Shown in pieces: positions 22,517-33,700 of a stretch of 64,000 bases of DNA. How positions within the stretch are numbered: the first letter of the stretch is position 1; each line of letters begins with the position of its first letter. The stretch comes from Gonapodya prolifera JEL478 (Eukaryota; Monoblepharomycota; Monoblepharidomycetes; Monoblepharidales; Gonapodyaceae): positions 840,960-904,959 of the forward strand of contig KQ965732.1 of assembly GCA_001574975.1 (NCBI GenBank), written 5' to 3'. A program made the position numbers and the translations under genes. The notes under the pieces were generated by a model. The model searched no databases, had not been told where the DNA came from, and saw only the letters and a list, made by a program, of their open reading frames with translations.

Positions 22517-25026
22517 ATGAGCGTAGACATCTACAAGGATGGACGACGTGCCGCCGCGCTGCTGTTGAATCAGTTGGTGAGCGAAGGTTCCCTCGCCATC
22601 ATCACCAAGGAACGAAGATTGCGACGATCGGTGCTCCCCTTTTGTCCAGGGATACGCCAACGATGTGGAAGCGCAGCGGTTTCTCGACGGGGTAAAGCTG
22701 GTGGGGAATCGCTCGGAAGCGTACATTCCGAGCTGTTTCAAGCTCCAGGAGGAGGCTGTCGGTGAGTTGCGCTGCTTTCCATGCTAGTGCCAAACAAGCA
22801 CTAAGCTTCATATATAGGTATTCAACTTGCGGTGGCTACTGTCCTTCAAAAGCTCTCGGTTTTGAAGTATGGTCGTCCCCAAACTGTTTCCCTCGATAGC
22901 GACCATGCCATCCTGACGATGATGGCACCTTACTTGGTAAACGTGGATGGGGTTGAGTTTATCAAATTCAACACGGACTGGGAAGAAGGGCCGGAGGCGC
23001 CAAAGGCACAGAGGTTCAGATTTCTGTAAGTCTGAACAGCAATTAAATTTTTTTTCCTGTTCTTGAGTCACTTCTTCCCTTGTGGTGTCTGGATGGATCA
23101 CTGCTTCTCCTTCGTTCATTTGGATCACGGCAGATACAACAACATATACCCCACCGCAGACAATCGATGGATATACCTAAACGCCAAGTTTGATAACACT
23201 CGGGTGCTTCTTTCGCATCTTGGCTTTGGTGACCAGGAGATTGAGCTGCTGCATCGTCTCACACGAGAGGATCCGGAAAGGTTCATTCAAATGATTCAGC
23301 ACAAAACGAAGCAACAGGTTGCTGCAGACTTGGAGCAGCGAATGAACAAACATCATCACGTCGCTGTTGCTAGCATGGATAGAGCCAAGTTTGATGCCAG
23401 CGAACACGTGAGTGGTCTTGTATCGCACTTTCATATATCAGAAGGCAATGTGTCGCTCCATTGATTCTCAGGGCAGGATAATCAACACATATCCTTTCAT
23501 TGAGGTCGATCCGATTCTTCATCCGATTCGACCATCGGACCCTTTCGCCTGGAAGCGCACTCCTCTTCCGCAAGGCTCTCGTGGTACCAACCCACCACAA
23601 ATTCTTGATGGTATCAAGGTAGTGGAGATTGCCCGCATTTTGGCGGGTCCCAAGGCGGGAACTTTCTTGGCTAGTATGGGAGCTCGGGTTGTGAAAGTGC
23701 AGAGTCCCAACTTGGAGGACATGCCACCATACGGCATCGACACGCAGATTGGGAAACGCTCTATTTTCCTTGTGAGTACATCTATTAAGGGCATGACGTC
23801 TGGGTTGCGCTCATGAGACAAAGGATTTAGGACCTAAAAAATAAGCAGGAACGTGAAACTCTCAAGGATATGATTTTGGATGCGGACGTTGTAATTCAAA
23901 AGTACGTATCTGAAAGCTCGCCTGTTTATATGATGACACTCACAAGTTCACTGTAGCTACGCATATGGTGCGCTTGACCGACTCGGTTTTGGTCCTCAAC
24001 ATTGCGCCGAGATCGTGAAGAATCGCGACCGCGGACTCATATACGTTCAGTCGAACTGCTTTGGCTTCCATGGGCCTCTCGCGCCCAACCCAGGGTTTGA
24101 TGCTCTCGGACAAATGGTCACGGGTATCCATTCCGCAATGGTAGGTCTTGCATTTAGCCGGCGCTCGTGACATACTTTTTCATTATTTTTCCATACAGGA
24201 AAATTTTGCTCCATACGACCCAGCTCCTCCCCTCGGTGACTCGATGCCCACTCGTGAGTAGTCACATTCAACCCAAAACGTCGACCATTTTCTCAAACTA
24301 GTATGTGCAGCGATTCCATTCCCAGTTTGCGATCTGTCGACAGCGCAATTCTGCGCTCTTGGAGTTCTTGTTGCATTGCATCGAAGAGCATTGTACGGAG
24401 GGAGCTACGTTGTCCAATCGTCGGTGGGTTGATGGCCACTTTTTGTTTATTCGTTCGTCGGAATTTTACAAGTAAAATCATCCCGTTAAGCTTACTCAAG
24501 CTGCGCTCTATGTTCAAGCTGTTGGTCAGTACCCAGATGACGTCGCTCGAAACACATTCTCGGCATACCCCCCGAGACGTGCTTACTACCTGGAACATCC
24601 GGTAAGATCCGTTGAAGTAACTTCATGGGATTTCATCTGACGCGGTTCCTCTCAGGTCTATGCCATGGACCTTTGCTCTAGGCAAATGCCGAAAATTCGT
24701 CCCCAAACGTTCCGAGATGAGTTTGTAAGGGTTCTGCTCTCTCTGCGCACAAACAAATGTCCGATGACAAATATCTTGCTAGTTCTTCAAAGACACTAAA
24801 TCTCCGTACGGAGTAGTTCGTATCCTCAAACAGCCCCTCCAACTGGATTTGACACCGCTTCGATATCGATGGTCCACTCGACCGTTCGGTGAGTCATCAT
24901 TACTTCTACAAACTGAATTATGCCTCAATGTTATCTGTCACCATTGCCAAAGGGTTCGATAAAGATGTAAAGGGCTTCATAGAGCCACCAGCGGACGAGT
25001 CCGATTCCCCAAATGCACGTCTTTAA
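22517..25026 (+). CDS. Family III (CaiB/BaiF) CoA-transferase
   Basis: At least nine exons encode a protein of about 560 residues. Family III CoA-transferases move CoA between acyl-CoA and a free acid through a mixed anhydride on an aspartate. The fungal form has an extra N-terminal half, seen here (GYANDVEAQRFLDGVKLVGN, VATVLQKLSVLKYGRPQ, YRYNNIYPTADNRWIYLN). The second half has the classical opening LDGIKVVEIARILAGPKAG and GARVVKVQSP, then DADVVIQNYAYGALDRLGFG. The active-site region is NPGFDALGQMVTGI, where the Asp aligns with the family nucleophile. Exon 1 is short: MSVDIYKDGRRAAALLLNQL, donor GTGAGCG, acceptor TTTTGTCCAG, then GYANDVEAQRF. The end is ADESDSPNARL. The substrate is open: alpha-methylacyl-CoA racemases and formyl- or succinyl-CoA transferases share this fold. 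Confidence 0.9.
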
Positions 25027-25108
25027 AGCTCCATCATACGACTAACAAATTGTAATGACTTCAAAAGTGGCAAATAATAATTACTGTAATCACTATATAC
25101 TTGGTGAA

Positions 25109-27332
25109 CTAATCACTTCGTGAAGAGTCCAGCAATGGCTTTCCAAATCCTTCCCAACCTTTTTGGAACCATGTCCCAATTTTCAATGACCACGCCCGCA
25201 AATCCGCTCTGGCCTCGTCTCTCTCCTTTTTCATGCTGTCACGCTCCTTCTCGACGTCTCTTAGCTCATCGTTCACAGAGTCCAACTTTTGCTCAAAGGT
25301 TTCCACCTTAGCTTGCAGAGCCTTTATGACTCGTTCAGACTCAGCGCGTGTTGTTTTCTGTTTTGCTTTCTGAGCATTAAGCTCTTGCGCTTGTTCCTCA
25401 GTCTGGCGAAGTGCCGCCGAGTTAGCCTGTTTCTGTTCCTCCAACTCCTGTCTTGCAATGATGAGCTTCTGTCGAGTACGTCGTCGTACACTTTGCTCAG
25501 TTTCAAGCAGTTGTTCGAGTTCCTGCACCCTACGTTGGTGCTTTTGTGCCAGCTCATGATATTTTTGACTGCGGTCTGCACTTGACTCCTTCGCCTCAAT
25601 CCGTGCTCGATCCAATTCTTTCCACACGTTGGCATACTCGCGCTCAGCTTGTTCCCGTACCGTCCGTTCCTCTGAAGCTGTTTGCGCTTCTCGGATACGC
25701 TCCGTATTTGCTACGGTAAGCTGACTAGTAACTTGCTCAGTTTCTGCTTGCGAAGCGGCTAGTAACTCTGTAACTCGCATAACCTCTGCTTGCGAGACGG
25801 CAAGCTCTGCTTTTGCAGATGCAACCTCACTCCTCAACTTTTCCAACTTCTTGTTCGCCGCTCTGAGGCCTTCCTCAACCTTATTCTGGTGGCTTATTGT
25901 TGCCCCTAAGCGGCCTGACAACTGACGTACATTTTTCTTGTACAAGGCTATGTTGGAGTTGGCGGATTCCAGCATTTGAGCGCTCGCCGCGCCATCGTTC
26001 GCAAGCTTTTCAACCAATTCATCACGCTGTCGCAGTACTTCGTCTCGTTCTGTCTCCAGCTTTGCGAGCTTCTCCTTCCAGTCTCGGTTGTTCAGAGACC
26101 TCAAGCTGACGTCAGAGTGGGCTTCAGCGCGACTGATGTCCCAAGAGTCCTCACTCGATTCGTTGGTCAGAACCATGGAAGATGGGACAAGCGCCACCTT
26201 GGGTCCCTCGTGGGAAGATGAAGCGGTATTTTGTAGTTTCGTAATTGGCGACACTCTGTCGGGAGCAGGGTGAGGGACATGTGAGATTCCTTGTGCTCCC
26301 GAAGCGCCACTGCTTCCGTTCAGTGGAGTTCTCATTGTTGTTTTAGTGTTCGTTGCACCACTATTTTGTTGTGACGAGCCCATAACGGTATCCACCGATC
26401 CTTCCGGCGCACCAGTTGGTCCCTCTGGGAGAACCCATTCTGCTGACAATTCTTCCCTGGTTGTTGCTGTCATTTTGCGCTTCTTTGCCGTACTTGACCT
26501 CGCTGAAGCAGTTCTCTTACGTGAGGAGTTTGAGGCCGTTAAGTCGACGTATCGAGGCCATTTATACCCTGGGAGGTGCGTCGAAAGCCGATGCAACGGC
26601 TAAGTTTTACTCCATGTATCGGCATCGAATGTGCTTGTACCAACCTGTAGGATCATTTATATAGTTGTTGGCTTCCTTCATCGCGTAATTCAAAAGCGTT
26701 TGTTCATCTTCGTTGAGAGGGGTCCCACTGTTTGGGGAAGTTATGTCCCCGGGTGCGAATGAGATTGGGCAATGACCTGCAAAGATTCGAACACTGGGCC
26801 CGGATCTCTACCTCGTGTCTCTTTCGGTGCAGAACGCAATGCTCACAGGTACCCATCTGTGAACCGCCGCGCAATGATGCATTCTTGGCATTCGTAGCTC
26901 TCGTGCTCGTCGCACTTCCACGGCTGGAGGGTATGGGCATGCTTGTCACGACGCCGGTACACGGTACCGTCCAAACCGGGGCATGGTTTGTCTCACCTCC
27001 AACGCCCATTGTGCGACCTTCTCAGTCCCGTAGAGGTCGAAAACACGGACTGGGAACCAGATTTTCATGCTCGGGTCCTTGGCCCAAACGACGTTCCCTG
27101 TCCGGAAGTCTGGTGGATTCGGGTATCTTCTGTGAATGATTTTACCCCGGGGCGTATGAAAGGATCCATTCGCTCCAGTAGAAAGGGGGGAATGCGGGGT
27201 TGTGGTTCGGGATGGACGTTTTGACAGTTGTTTCGAGGGTGATTCCAGTCCATCCACGTCGGGCTTTATTGGGACAAGGCTCAGTGCATGTCGATCGCTC
27301 TCGATCCCGGCCCCAGATTCAAGTTTCACCAT
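25109..27332 (-). CDS. PWWP-like domain plus long coiled coil, probable chromatin protein
   Basis: Four exons can be joined. Exon 1 (27332-26997) contains FRTGNVVWAKDPSMKIWFPV, which resembles the PWWP motif (G-x-VWAK...PWWPARV). Exon 2 carries a cysteine cluster, PWKCDEHESYECQECI. Exon 3 begins VRIFAGHCPISFAPGDI (acceptor GGGCCCAG) and ends NEDEQTLLNYAMKEANNYIN. The last exon continues DPTGYKWPRYVDL, then a basic stretch (SSRKRTASARSSTAKKRKM), likely a nuclear localisation signal. About 300 residues of heptad-rich coiled coil follow (RLGATISHQNKVEEGL, EVMRVTELLAASQAETEQV). The short C-terminus has two Trp-containing helices. PWWP domains read methylated histone lysines with DNA, so a chromatin role is inferred. 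The long single frame 25109-26596 alone would miss the N-terminal domain. Confidence 0.75.
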
Positions 27333-27633
27333 CGCGGTAAGGTGGGAGCCGGCAAGGCGTAGCCAAGCCAGATTCTATCATCAACGGAACAATCCACTCT
27401 CCAATATCCAGAGTTCGTTAACATCCTGATCCGGAGTTCCTATTTACAATCGGTAGTGCTTCTAGATGCATCTAATTGGAATGTAATTGTGACTTCAAAC
27501 ATCCCCTCCTCCCTCCCCATCCCCCGCACCCCGCAAATGCAAACGGGACACGCGATCTTCTTTGAGACCGCCGTAATGTCAACATTGTCTTTCCGGTGCA
27601 AATGGACACTTCACACAGGAGCGATAATTTGAA

Positions 27634-28032
27634 TCACTGTCCAGTGACCACCCGCTCCTCCTGTGAAGGCCGCGATAAGTCTTCCAGATTCAGCAGCTTC
27701 TTCCCAGGATACCAGGAATGTCCATCGCTCGGCACACCTCCGATACTTTCGACACTGGGATTCCGCAGCATCTCCAAACGCTTTTTCCCTTGTCGCAACA
27801 TGACTTCGATTGCCACGACATCTCTCGGCGATGTGGTTGATGCAGGCGGTGCGCGAAAGAGCGAGCTGACGTGCGCGAAGAATTGGGGTCTGGCTGGTTC
27901 TGGTTTGGATCGGACCATGCGGAGGAAGGAGCGATACAGCGAGATGACCTCGCGCTGGAGTCCGGTGTGGACGGACCGGGGTGAGCGCGACGCCCGCGCA
28001 ATTCGAGAGCCAGTGCGAGTGGTTGCAGACAT
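27634..28032 (-). CDS. SDHAF1: Succinate dehydrogenase assembly factor 1 (LYR family)
   Basis: A single exon of 132 codons. The core reads GLQREVISLYRSFLRMVRSK: the LYR tripeptide in a first amphipathic helix with SDHAF1-type surroundings. FFAHVSSLFR follows, then DVVAIEVMLRQGKKRLEMLR, the second conserved SDHAF1 helix. Family members work in the mitochondrial matrix. They help deliver iron-sulfur clusters to the SDHB subunit of complex II through the LYR motif and the HSC20 chaperone. The N-terminus is Arg/Ser-rich (SATTRTGSRIARASRSPRS), fitting a matrix targeting signal. A C-terminal extension of about 35 residues beyond the usual end is present (SWYPGKKLLNLEDLSRPSQE). Confidence 0.88.
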   Translation of the reverse strand: MSATTRTGSRIARASRSPRSVHTGLQREVISLYRSFLRMVRSKPEPARPQFFAHVSSLFRAPPASTTSPRDVVAIEVMLRQGKKRLEMLRNPSVESIGGVPSDGHSWYPGKKLLNLEDLSRPSQEERVVTGQ

Positions 28033-28819
28033 GCTGTGTGCGATCTGACTTCAAAAGCACTCTTGAAAGTTCTGCCGACATTGCGTTCTGCCGGGGAGGT
28101 CATGCAACATTCGCCCCTTGCTCCCAGTCAACGCAACCGCCCACCCGTTCAAAAGAGCTCCTGAGCCGTCACTAAAATTCCTGGTGCTTATTATCAATGC
28201 GAAACTTGTCTGACTTGAAATCGAAATCTACGCACAGGAGAAGAATATTGGCTATTTCTTTTCTCGCTAAAAAAATAAAAGAAAAGAGACAAGGAAAAAA
28301 CAAATCAAATGAATGGGTGGTTGGGTGAAGGAAAAGTGATGCTGTGTTCCCACAAACTCCAAAAAACATCACAATCCAACTAAGATGGATTACACCAACA
28401 GAGTTCAAAGTTCAACAGACGCTACTCTTACAGTCGGTTCTCCACCCCCAACATCAGCAACCCATGAGACTCCCTTGCCTCCAATTCTTGTGTCTAGCAC
28501 GAGAGCGCGGTCATCACAAGGAATGAGACGTATGAGCACAATGGAAGCTGTTCTCAAGGAATGTCTTGAGTGGCCAACTGACAGGACCTTTGATCTATTG
28601 GGTTCCACGTCATCCCTTGCTCTGAGCTCTCATTTTGTCAAAGCCAAAATAGGACATGTGCTGCAAAGGGCATCAATTTGATCTTCAGGAACACCTGGTG
28701 CTGCCTCTGGAGTGTTTTCAGGATTGTTGTTCCCATTTGGACCTGGTGTGCCATGTTCCCAAACACTTGAAATGGGATTTGCTGGCGGTGAGGGAGAACC
28801 CAAAAGCAAGAGTGAAGAA
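28033..28819. other. Spacer with one doubtful open frame upstream of the ATPase relic
   Basis: Starts with the promoter side of SDHAF1. An open frame at 28385-28681 (MDYTNRVQSSTDATLTVGSP...) is in the direction of the ATPase relic and might be its old N-terminus, including RRMSTMEAVLKECLEWPTD, but I cannot match it to the proton-pump family. The base composition changes here from the gene-dense left side to an AT-rich, CA/TG-rich island. Confidence 0.4.
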
Positions 28820-30285
28820 GAGGAAAATGACAAGCACTGGAGAAAGAGTTTGAGTGGGAAGAGGCGCTTGAAGCCCAAATTCAAACAGAGGATCATGAGC
28901 AAGACAATGCTGGAGGTTACAATGTGCCCAAAAATCTTGTCCATACTGATTCTTGAAATTGTTTAAGTGAAGAGGAGGTCCAGAAGTGAATGAGAAAATG
29001 GGGAAGGAATGAACTTCCCAAAGAAAGGACAAACCACCTGAAGTTCATTGGATACTTCACAGGACTAATTGAGATTTTGATCATAATTGCTGGTAAGATG
29101 ATCTCCCCCTGCATAATTACACTTGCATATCTGACATGGCATCACCAGGTTGCATTGCAACTGGTTTGCAGCATTGGATTGACCTTGGTGTTATTGCTGG
29201 GCTTCTTGTCCCCAATGCAACTGTTGGATTTGTTCAGAAGTATCAGGTGGGGAATGTAGACAATTGTCTCAAGTCTGCTTGGCTCTGAAAGCTGTGGTTG
29301 TGCAAGGAGGTCATTGCAAAGAAACCAAAGCAAAGCTCTTGGTACCAGGTGAGTTTCTGCAACAGATATCCCCATCTGTATGGAGAACTGAATCATAACT
29401 TTTAAAAGGTGATGTAACAGTGCTGACTGAAGGTGATGTTGTCTCAGTGGACACAAGAATACTTGGAGAAGGTGCCTTCATGCAACTGGATCAGTATCAC
29501 ACTGACATCCACTAACATGGAATATATAGAGTAGTATGAGTGTTGGATATTAGCTGCTGTGCCACTACTGTGGCCGCGTGTTTAGATGTGCACACCTGCA
29601 GGACATGCCTTAAGTTTGGCATCATGTTCCTGCAGGTGAGTTCCATGCACATTACAACTTGTTATGTATATTTGATCACACATACACGTTCCTGCAGATT
29701 ACAGGCTTGTGTAGCTCACCTAGGTTGTGTAGCAATCAGTCAGCAATAACTTGTGAATCACTTGCAGTGACAAAACAATTCAACAATGTGTTGTACTCCA
29801 GTAGGTGTTGAAACCAATGATTCTAAAAATCAAGTCCTGTAGTCATCCCACAATCTTGTGACACTCCTCTCAGGCTCAGCGGTCAAGCAAGGCTCTGGTC
29901 TTGGTGTGGTTATTACCACAGGACTGAATACATTTGTCAGACAAGCAGCAGTTCTTGTGTCACAATGTAAGTGTTAATTTTCAATTTTGAGAGACAAGGC
30001 AATCACCAACTGAGCGCATCCCCATCCCCTGTGAGCCCATGGCATGGGACATTTTCAAAAGGTCTTGAACCAATTGCATATACGCTCATGTTCATTGACC
30101 TTATCTGTGTTGTTGTAGTGTGTATGAACAAGCAGACCAGTAAAACCAGTGTTGCACATGCTTTGCCATAACAACCTTCTCTCTGAATGTTCAGGTGTCC
30201 ATTGCCACACTGTACCAAGCACAGTTTATTTTGGAATTGCTTTTATTCGTAATGATTCTCACAGTTGATGTGGTCCCAAGTAAGT
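28820..30285 (+). pseudogene. Broken plasma-membrane proton ATPase (P-type IIIA)
   Basis: Ordered blocks match the N-terminal third of fungal P3A proton pumps. EKEFEWEEALEAQIQTED is followed by GYNVPKNLVHTDS and LSEEEVQK; then come RKWGRNELPKERTNHLKF, GLQHWIDLGVIAGLLVPN, NATVGFVQKYQ, KAVVVQGGHCKE and LLVPGDVTVLTEGDVVSVD. After an interruption at about 29495-29850 it resumes with SGSAVKQGSGLGVVITTGLN, GHFQKVLNQL and the membrane segment ending ILTVDVVPS. In-frame stops (for example TGA within HTDS-stop-NCLSEEEVQK), frame changes and loss of everything past helix 4 show it is dead. Intron-like breaks with GT...AG edges remain, so it is not a processed copy. The interruption coincides with one copy of the 238-bp repeat. 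The phosphorylation-site domain (DKTGT) is absent. Confidence 0.85.
29497..29734 (+). repeat. 238-bp dispersed repeat, left copy, inside the ATPase relic
   Basis: Begins TCACACTGACATCCACTAAC and ends CACCTAGGTTGTGTAGCA. It contains an imperfect hairpin whose arms are CACCTGCAGGA and TCCTGCAGGTG around a short loop, and a third CCTGCAG downstream. The same sequence occurs inverted at 31954-32192 at close to 90 percent identity by eye. It replaces about 25 codons of the ATPase relic, so it looks inserted. No coding capacity; a small non-autonomous element (MITE- or SINE-like) is the likeliest nature. Confidence 0.85.
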
Positions 30286-31950
30286 TCAGAAATTGATGTG
30301 TTGGTCAACCAGCTCCATGATATAGCTTGAGTATGTGAATTTGGTTGATTCCATTTGGAAACATCTTGTGACAGCAGAGGCTGCTAATATATGAGCTGAT
30401 ATGAGTTGCACACAAAGTCGTGAATAACTCAATGAGGAGTAGTCCAATTCAAACAAAACTTTTAAGTTGCAATATTGAATTAATTTAGCGTCGAAAAAGG
30501 CTGAAAACAATGCGTTATTGCACTTTGATCTGTGTCATCACTCCCGAGATTGAAACCTTGTCAATCAAGATTGCAGTTCACTGAACGTTTGTTATGCAAC
30601 AACAGTTTGCGTCCCTAATAGATGTAGTATTGAAGTATGTGTGCGCAAAATTAGAATCCCAGTATAGCATCTGCGTTTTGCAATCAGTTGAATACTGAGA
30701 GTACCAATTTTGCTGAAGTTGCGTAAGTAACTCCACAAGAAGCAGTCCAACTCAAGCGAAACTTTGAGGATGCAACATCAATAATAATGTGCAAAGACTG
30801 ACGTTGCTGAAGCCGCGATACTACACTTTGTTCTGCATTGTCGGCCCCATGAATTACATTACGCCAGCAAAGATATCTGCTCACTCAGTGGTTGAAATTT
30901 AACAATAGTAAGCGGCCCTAAAAGATATAATAATGGAGTATGCGTCGGCAAAAATTCACATCTCTGAATAGCTTCTGAGCCTTGCAGTGAGCTAAAACAA
31001 GAAGATGCTGCTGCAGTCATGTACTGATGGAAATTGCACACAAAGCTGTGAATAACTCTACGAGGAGTAGTCCAATTCAAATGAAACTTTAAGGGTGCAA
31101 TATCACATATATTGAGCGTAGAATATCGCTGAGAACGCTTTGTTGTTACGTTTTGGTCTGTGTCCCCGCTCCCGAGGTTGAAACCTTGTCAATCAAGATA
31201 GCGGCTCACTGAGCAATTCAAATGTAACAACAATGTGCGTCTCTGATAGATATAGTAATGAAGTATTCGTGCGCAATAATTTGGATACCAGAATAGCATC
31301 TGCGTCTTGCAATAAGCTGAATACTGGGAGTACCAATTTTGCTGAAATTGTGTGAATAACTCCACGAGAAGCAGTTCAAATCAAGCGAAATTTCAAGGAT
31401 GCAACATCAATTATAATGTGCAAAGAGCAACATTGCTTAAACCGCGATATTGCGCTTCGTTCTGCGTCGTCGACCCCATGACTAAAATTACGCTGGCAAT
31501 GATGTCTGCTCACTCAGTGTTTGAAATTCATCAAAAGCATGCGGTCGTGATAGACATTGCATGAAAGTATGTGTCTGCTGAAGATCTCATCTCTGCCTAG
31601 CTTCTGCGTCTTGCAATCAGTTGAATACTGAGAACAAAAATCTGCTGACACTTCTGTGAATAACTTGACGAGTAGTAGTCCAATCAAAGCGAAAGTTTGA
31701 GGGTGCATTAGAAATTGTAATATGCAACGAGTGGTTGTGCTTGAATTGCGATATGTGGATTTGTTCTGCGTCGCCGATCCCGTTTTCGAAATTACGCCAG
31801 GAGAGATTGCTGCTCACTGAGTGATTCAATTCAGAGAGCAACACGTTGCCTCAATAGATATTGTAATTGGGCGCGTGCCTGCTAAATATCACGTCCCTGT
31901 CTAGCTTCTGAACCTTGCAGTCAGCTAAAAACAGGGAAGGAAGTTTGGCA
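30286..31950. repeat. Satellite-like tandem array, about 310-bp units of two alternating types
   Basis: Five head-to-tail degenerate units start at about 30423, 30727, 31050, 31348 and 31663, each marked by a TAACTC-like box followed by AGTCCAA, GCGAAA and a GGGTGCAA box. Units 1 and 3 share GAGGAGTAGTCCAATTCAAA and GTTGAAACCTTGTCAATCAA. Units 2 and 4 share AGAAGCAGT, ATGCAACATCAAT, ATAATGTGCAAAGA and CCCCATGA. Unit 5 is a further variant. A box reading CTGCTCACT(C/G)AGTG recurs in each. The order A-B-A-B-C with A-A and B-B more alike than neighbours indicates a higher-order repeat of about 620 bp. No coding potential. Confidence 0.85.
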
Positions 31951-31953
31951 TAA

Positions 31954-32192
31954 TGCTACACAACCTAGGTGAGCTGCATGAGCCTGTAAACTGCAGGAAC
32001 ATGTATATATGATCAGATGTACATAGCAAGACGTGATGTGCATAGAACTCACCTGCAGGAACGTGATGCCAAACTTAGGGAACGTCCTGCAGGTGTGCAC
32101 ATCTAAACCCGCGGCCACAGTAGTGGCACAGCAGCTAATACCCAACACTCATACTACACTATATACTCCACGTTAGTGGATGTCAGTGTGAC
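31954..32192 (-). repeat. 238-bp dispersed repeat, right copy, inverted
   Basis: Reverse complement of the element at 29497-29734, full length on both ends (TGCTACACAACCTAGGTG to GTTAGTGGATGTCAGTGTGA), with the same internal CCTGCAGG hairpin. The pair brackets the satellite array and the tail of the ATPase relic. I could not find a convincing target-site duplication at either end. Confidence 0.85.
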
Positions 32193-32235
32193 AGGAAAGG
32201 TCAGACCCATGCAGGCAGACAGCAACTTTATTTTA

Positions 32236-33700
32236 TTGGGACAGGCCCAGTAGATACACTCAACACCGTTTCCATGGTGTATGTGATTGAATTGTAGTCC
32301 AAGTGAGGTCCATCACGCAATTTTGTGCTGGTGAAGGTGTCTCAACCAGTTCAGTGTCACAGTACATCACAGCCACTCCTGCTTTGCCGAATAGGCCTGT
32401 GGGAGAGGTGTAACACAAGCACGTTGGCATGTATGATCAAGATCTGTGAGGGCTGAGGGCTATCCAGTTGAACTGAGATCGTGAAGGTCTTGTTAAGCCC
32501 CTTCGAGAAAGGACCTAGTTGAGACATTCTCTTCTGTGCTTGTGGCATGGCATGCTTCAAACCCATTTTTGCATTAGGGAAAATATTCTGGCCTGACTGG
32601 AAGGCATTCTAGCCTGCTTTTTGCAACTTGTTGCAGACGTGCGTCAGGGACCCGCAAGAGCCCACATGGCAACACTTGTTTTGCCAGACGGACCAAGGCA
32701 GACTGTGTGATGCATGCGCAGTTGTAGGAATGTGGGGAAAATGAAGCTGGTGAAGTCCGTCTGGCAAATTTGTGGCAATCAGGGCCAACGTTTTTGGAAG
32801 TCGATGCACTCCAGTGTGACGGTACTGTCACAGTAGATCGTGGGTCAGTGGTAGAATAGGGTAGAGTGAGATGTATTGGAGTGTTGGTTAGTTAATTCTA
32901 CTACCCCGTAGCTGTGGCTTATATAGTGTGTGCGCCAGTGTTGGCGTCGTGCCTCAGGGTAACGCCCAACGCCCATCCAGCGCCGAGCCCCTGTTGGGCG
33001 CCACGTCTTGGCGGCCCAAAGCGGCGTACCGATGCCCTCGCGGTAGTGTTAGTTCCGCGACACCGGGTCCTGCTGAGTCGTTGGATTTTGCACTTGTGGC
33101 ACCGCACACCCTTTGCACACTTACATGATGGCTATGCTATGGATGGTAGGATGGACAAGTATTTTTCTTTCATTTGCAAGCCACCTGGCGGGGGCCGAAA
33201 ACACCACAGCAAGAGTGCCATGCAGCAATGCTATTTTTGCTGGATGGACCAAGCGGGAAGGCGAAACACAATGTAGGTAGTATGTTTGGCTGAAGAATGT
33301 GTGAGGTGAGGTCCGTCCTGCGATTCTGGGACTGGGGAAGTGGCGACGGGGCAGGAACGGGGCAGGAACGTGTCAAGCCAAGGCTGTGTATTGCGCACCG
33401 GAGTCACAGCAGGCGTCTCAAATGTGATAAAAAAGATATAATTCTTTGAATGGAAGCGTGATTCTGGTCTGAGACACGTGGCGGAATGGTGAGGAGGTGG
33501 GACAAGATCACTGCTGAGACTTACATGCGACCATGGCTGTTTTACCAAATGGACCCGCAAGGCACGCCCAGTGTAGTTTTGATGGTTTTGGGAGTGGGTG
33601 TGTGGTAGCTGGAGGTCCGTCCGGTGATTATGGGGTCAATCCGGCTCTGAAGGGGGTGATGGAAGGTGAGGAGTATTGCAGATTGTTGTGCTGTTGTATC
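32236..33700. repeat. Second degenerate repeat family, about four copies
   Basis: A block of the form TT(G/A)C(C/T)(A/G)GA(C/T)GGACC followed 60-75 bp later by GG(T/A)GA(A/G)GTCC(G/A)TC appears near 32236, 32682, 33233 and 33540. Spacing is irregular (about 450, 550 and 310 bp). The copies differ at many sites, so this is old. Between 32930 and 33110 a GC-rich stretch (GCGCCAGTGTTGGCGTCG, CTGTTGGGCGCCACG) breaks the AT-rich background. I see no gene. Confidence 0.5.

Noticed and set aside
28385-28681. N-terminal exon of the proton ATPase
   Set aside because: Right direction and position, but no sequence resemblance to the family that I can defend.
29497-32192. A complete DNA transposon with terminal inverted repeats
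   Set aside because: No transposase frame lies between the arms, which instead hold an ATPase fragment and satellite units, and no target-site duplication was found. Kept as a repeat pair only.
32930-33110. GC-rich block resembling the end of a long terminal repeat
   Set aside because: No matching second copy, primer-binding site or coding region nearby.
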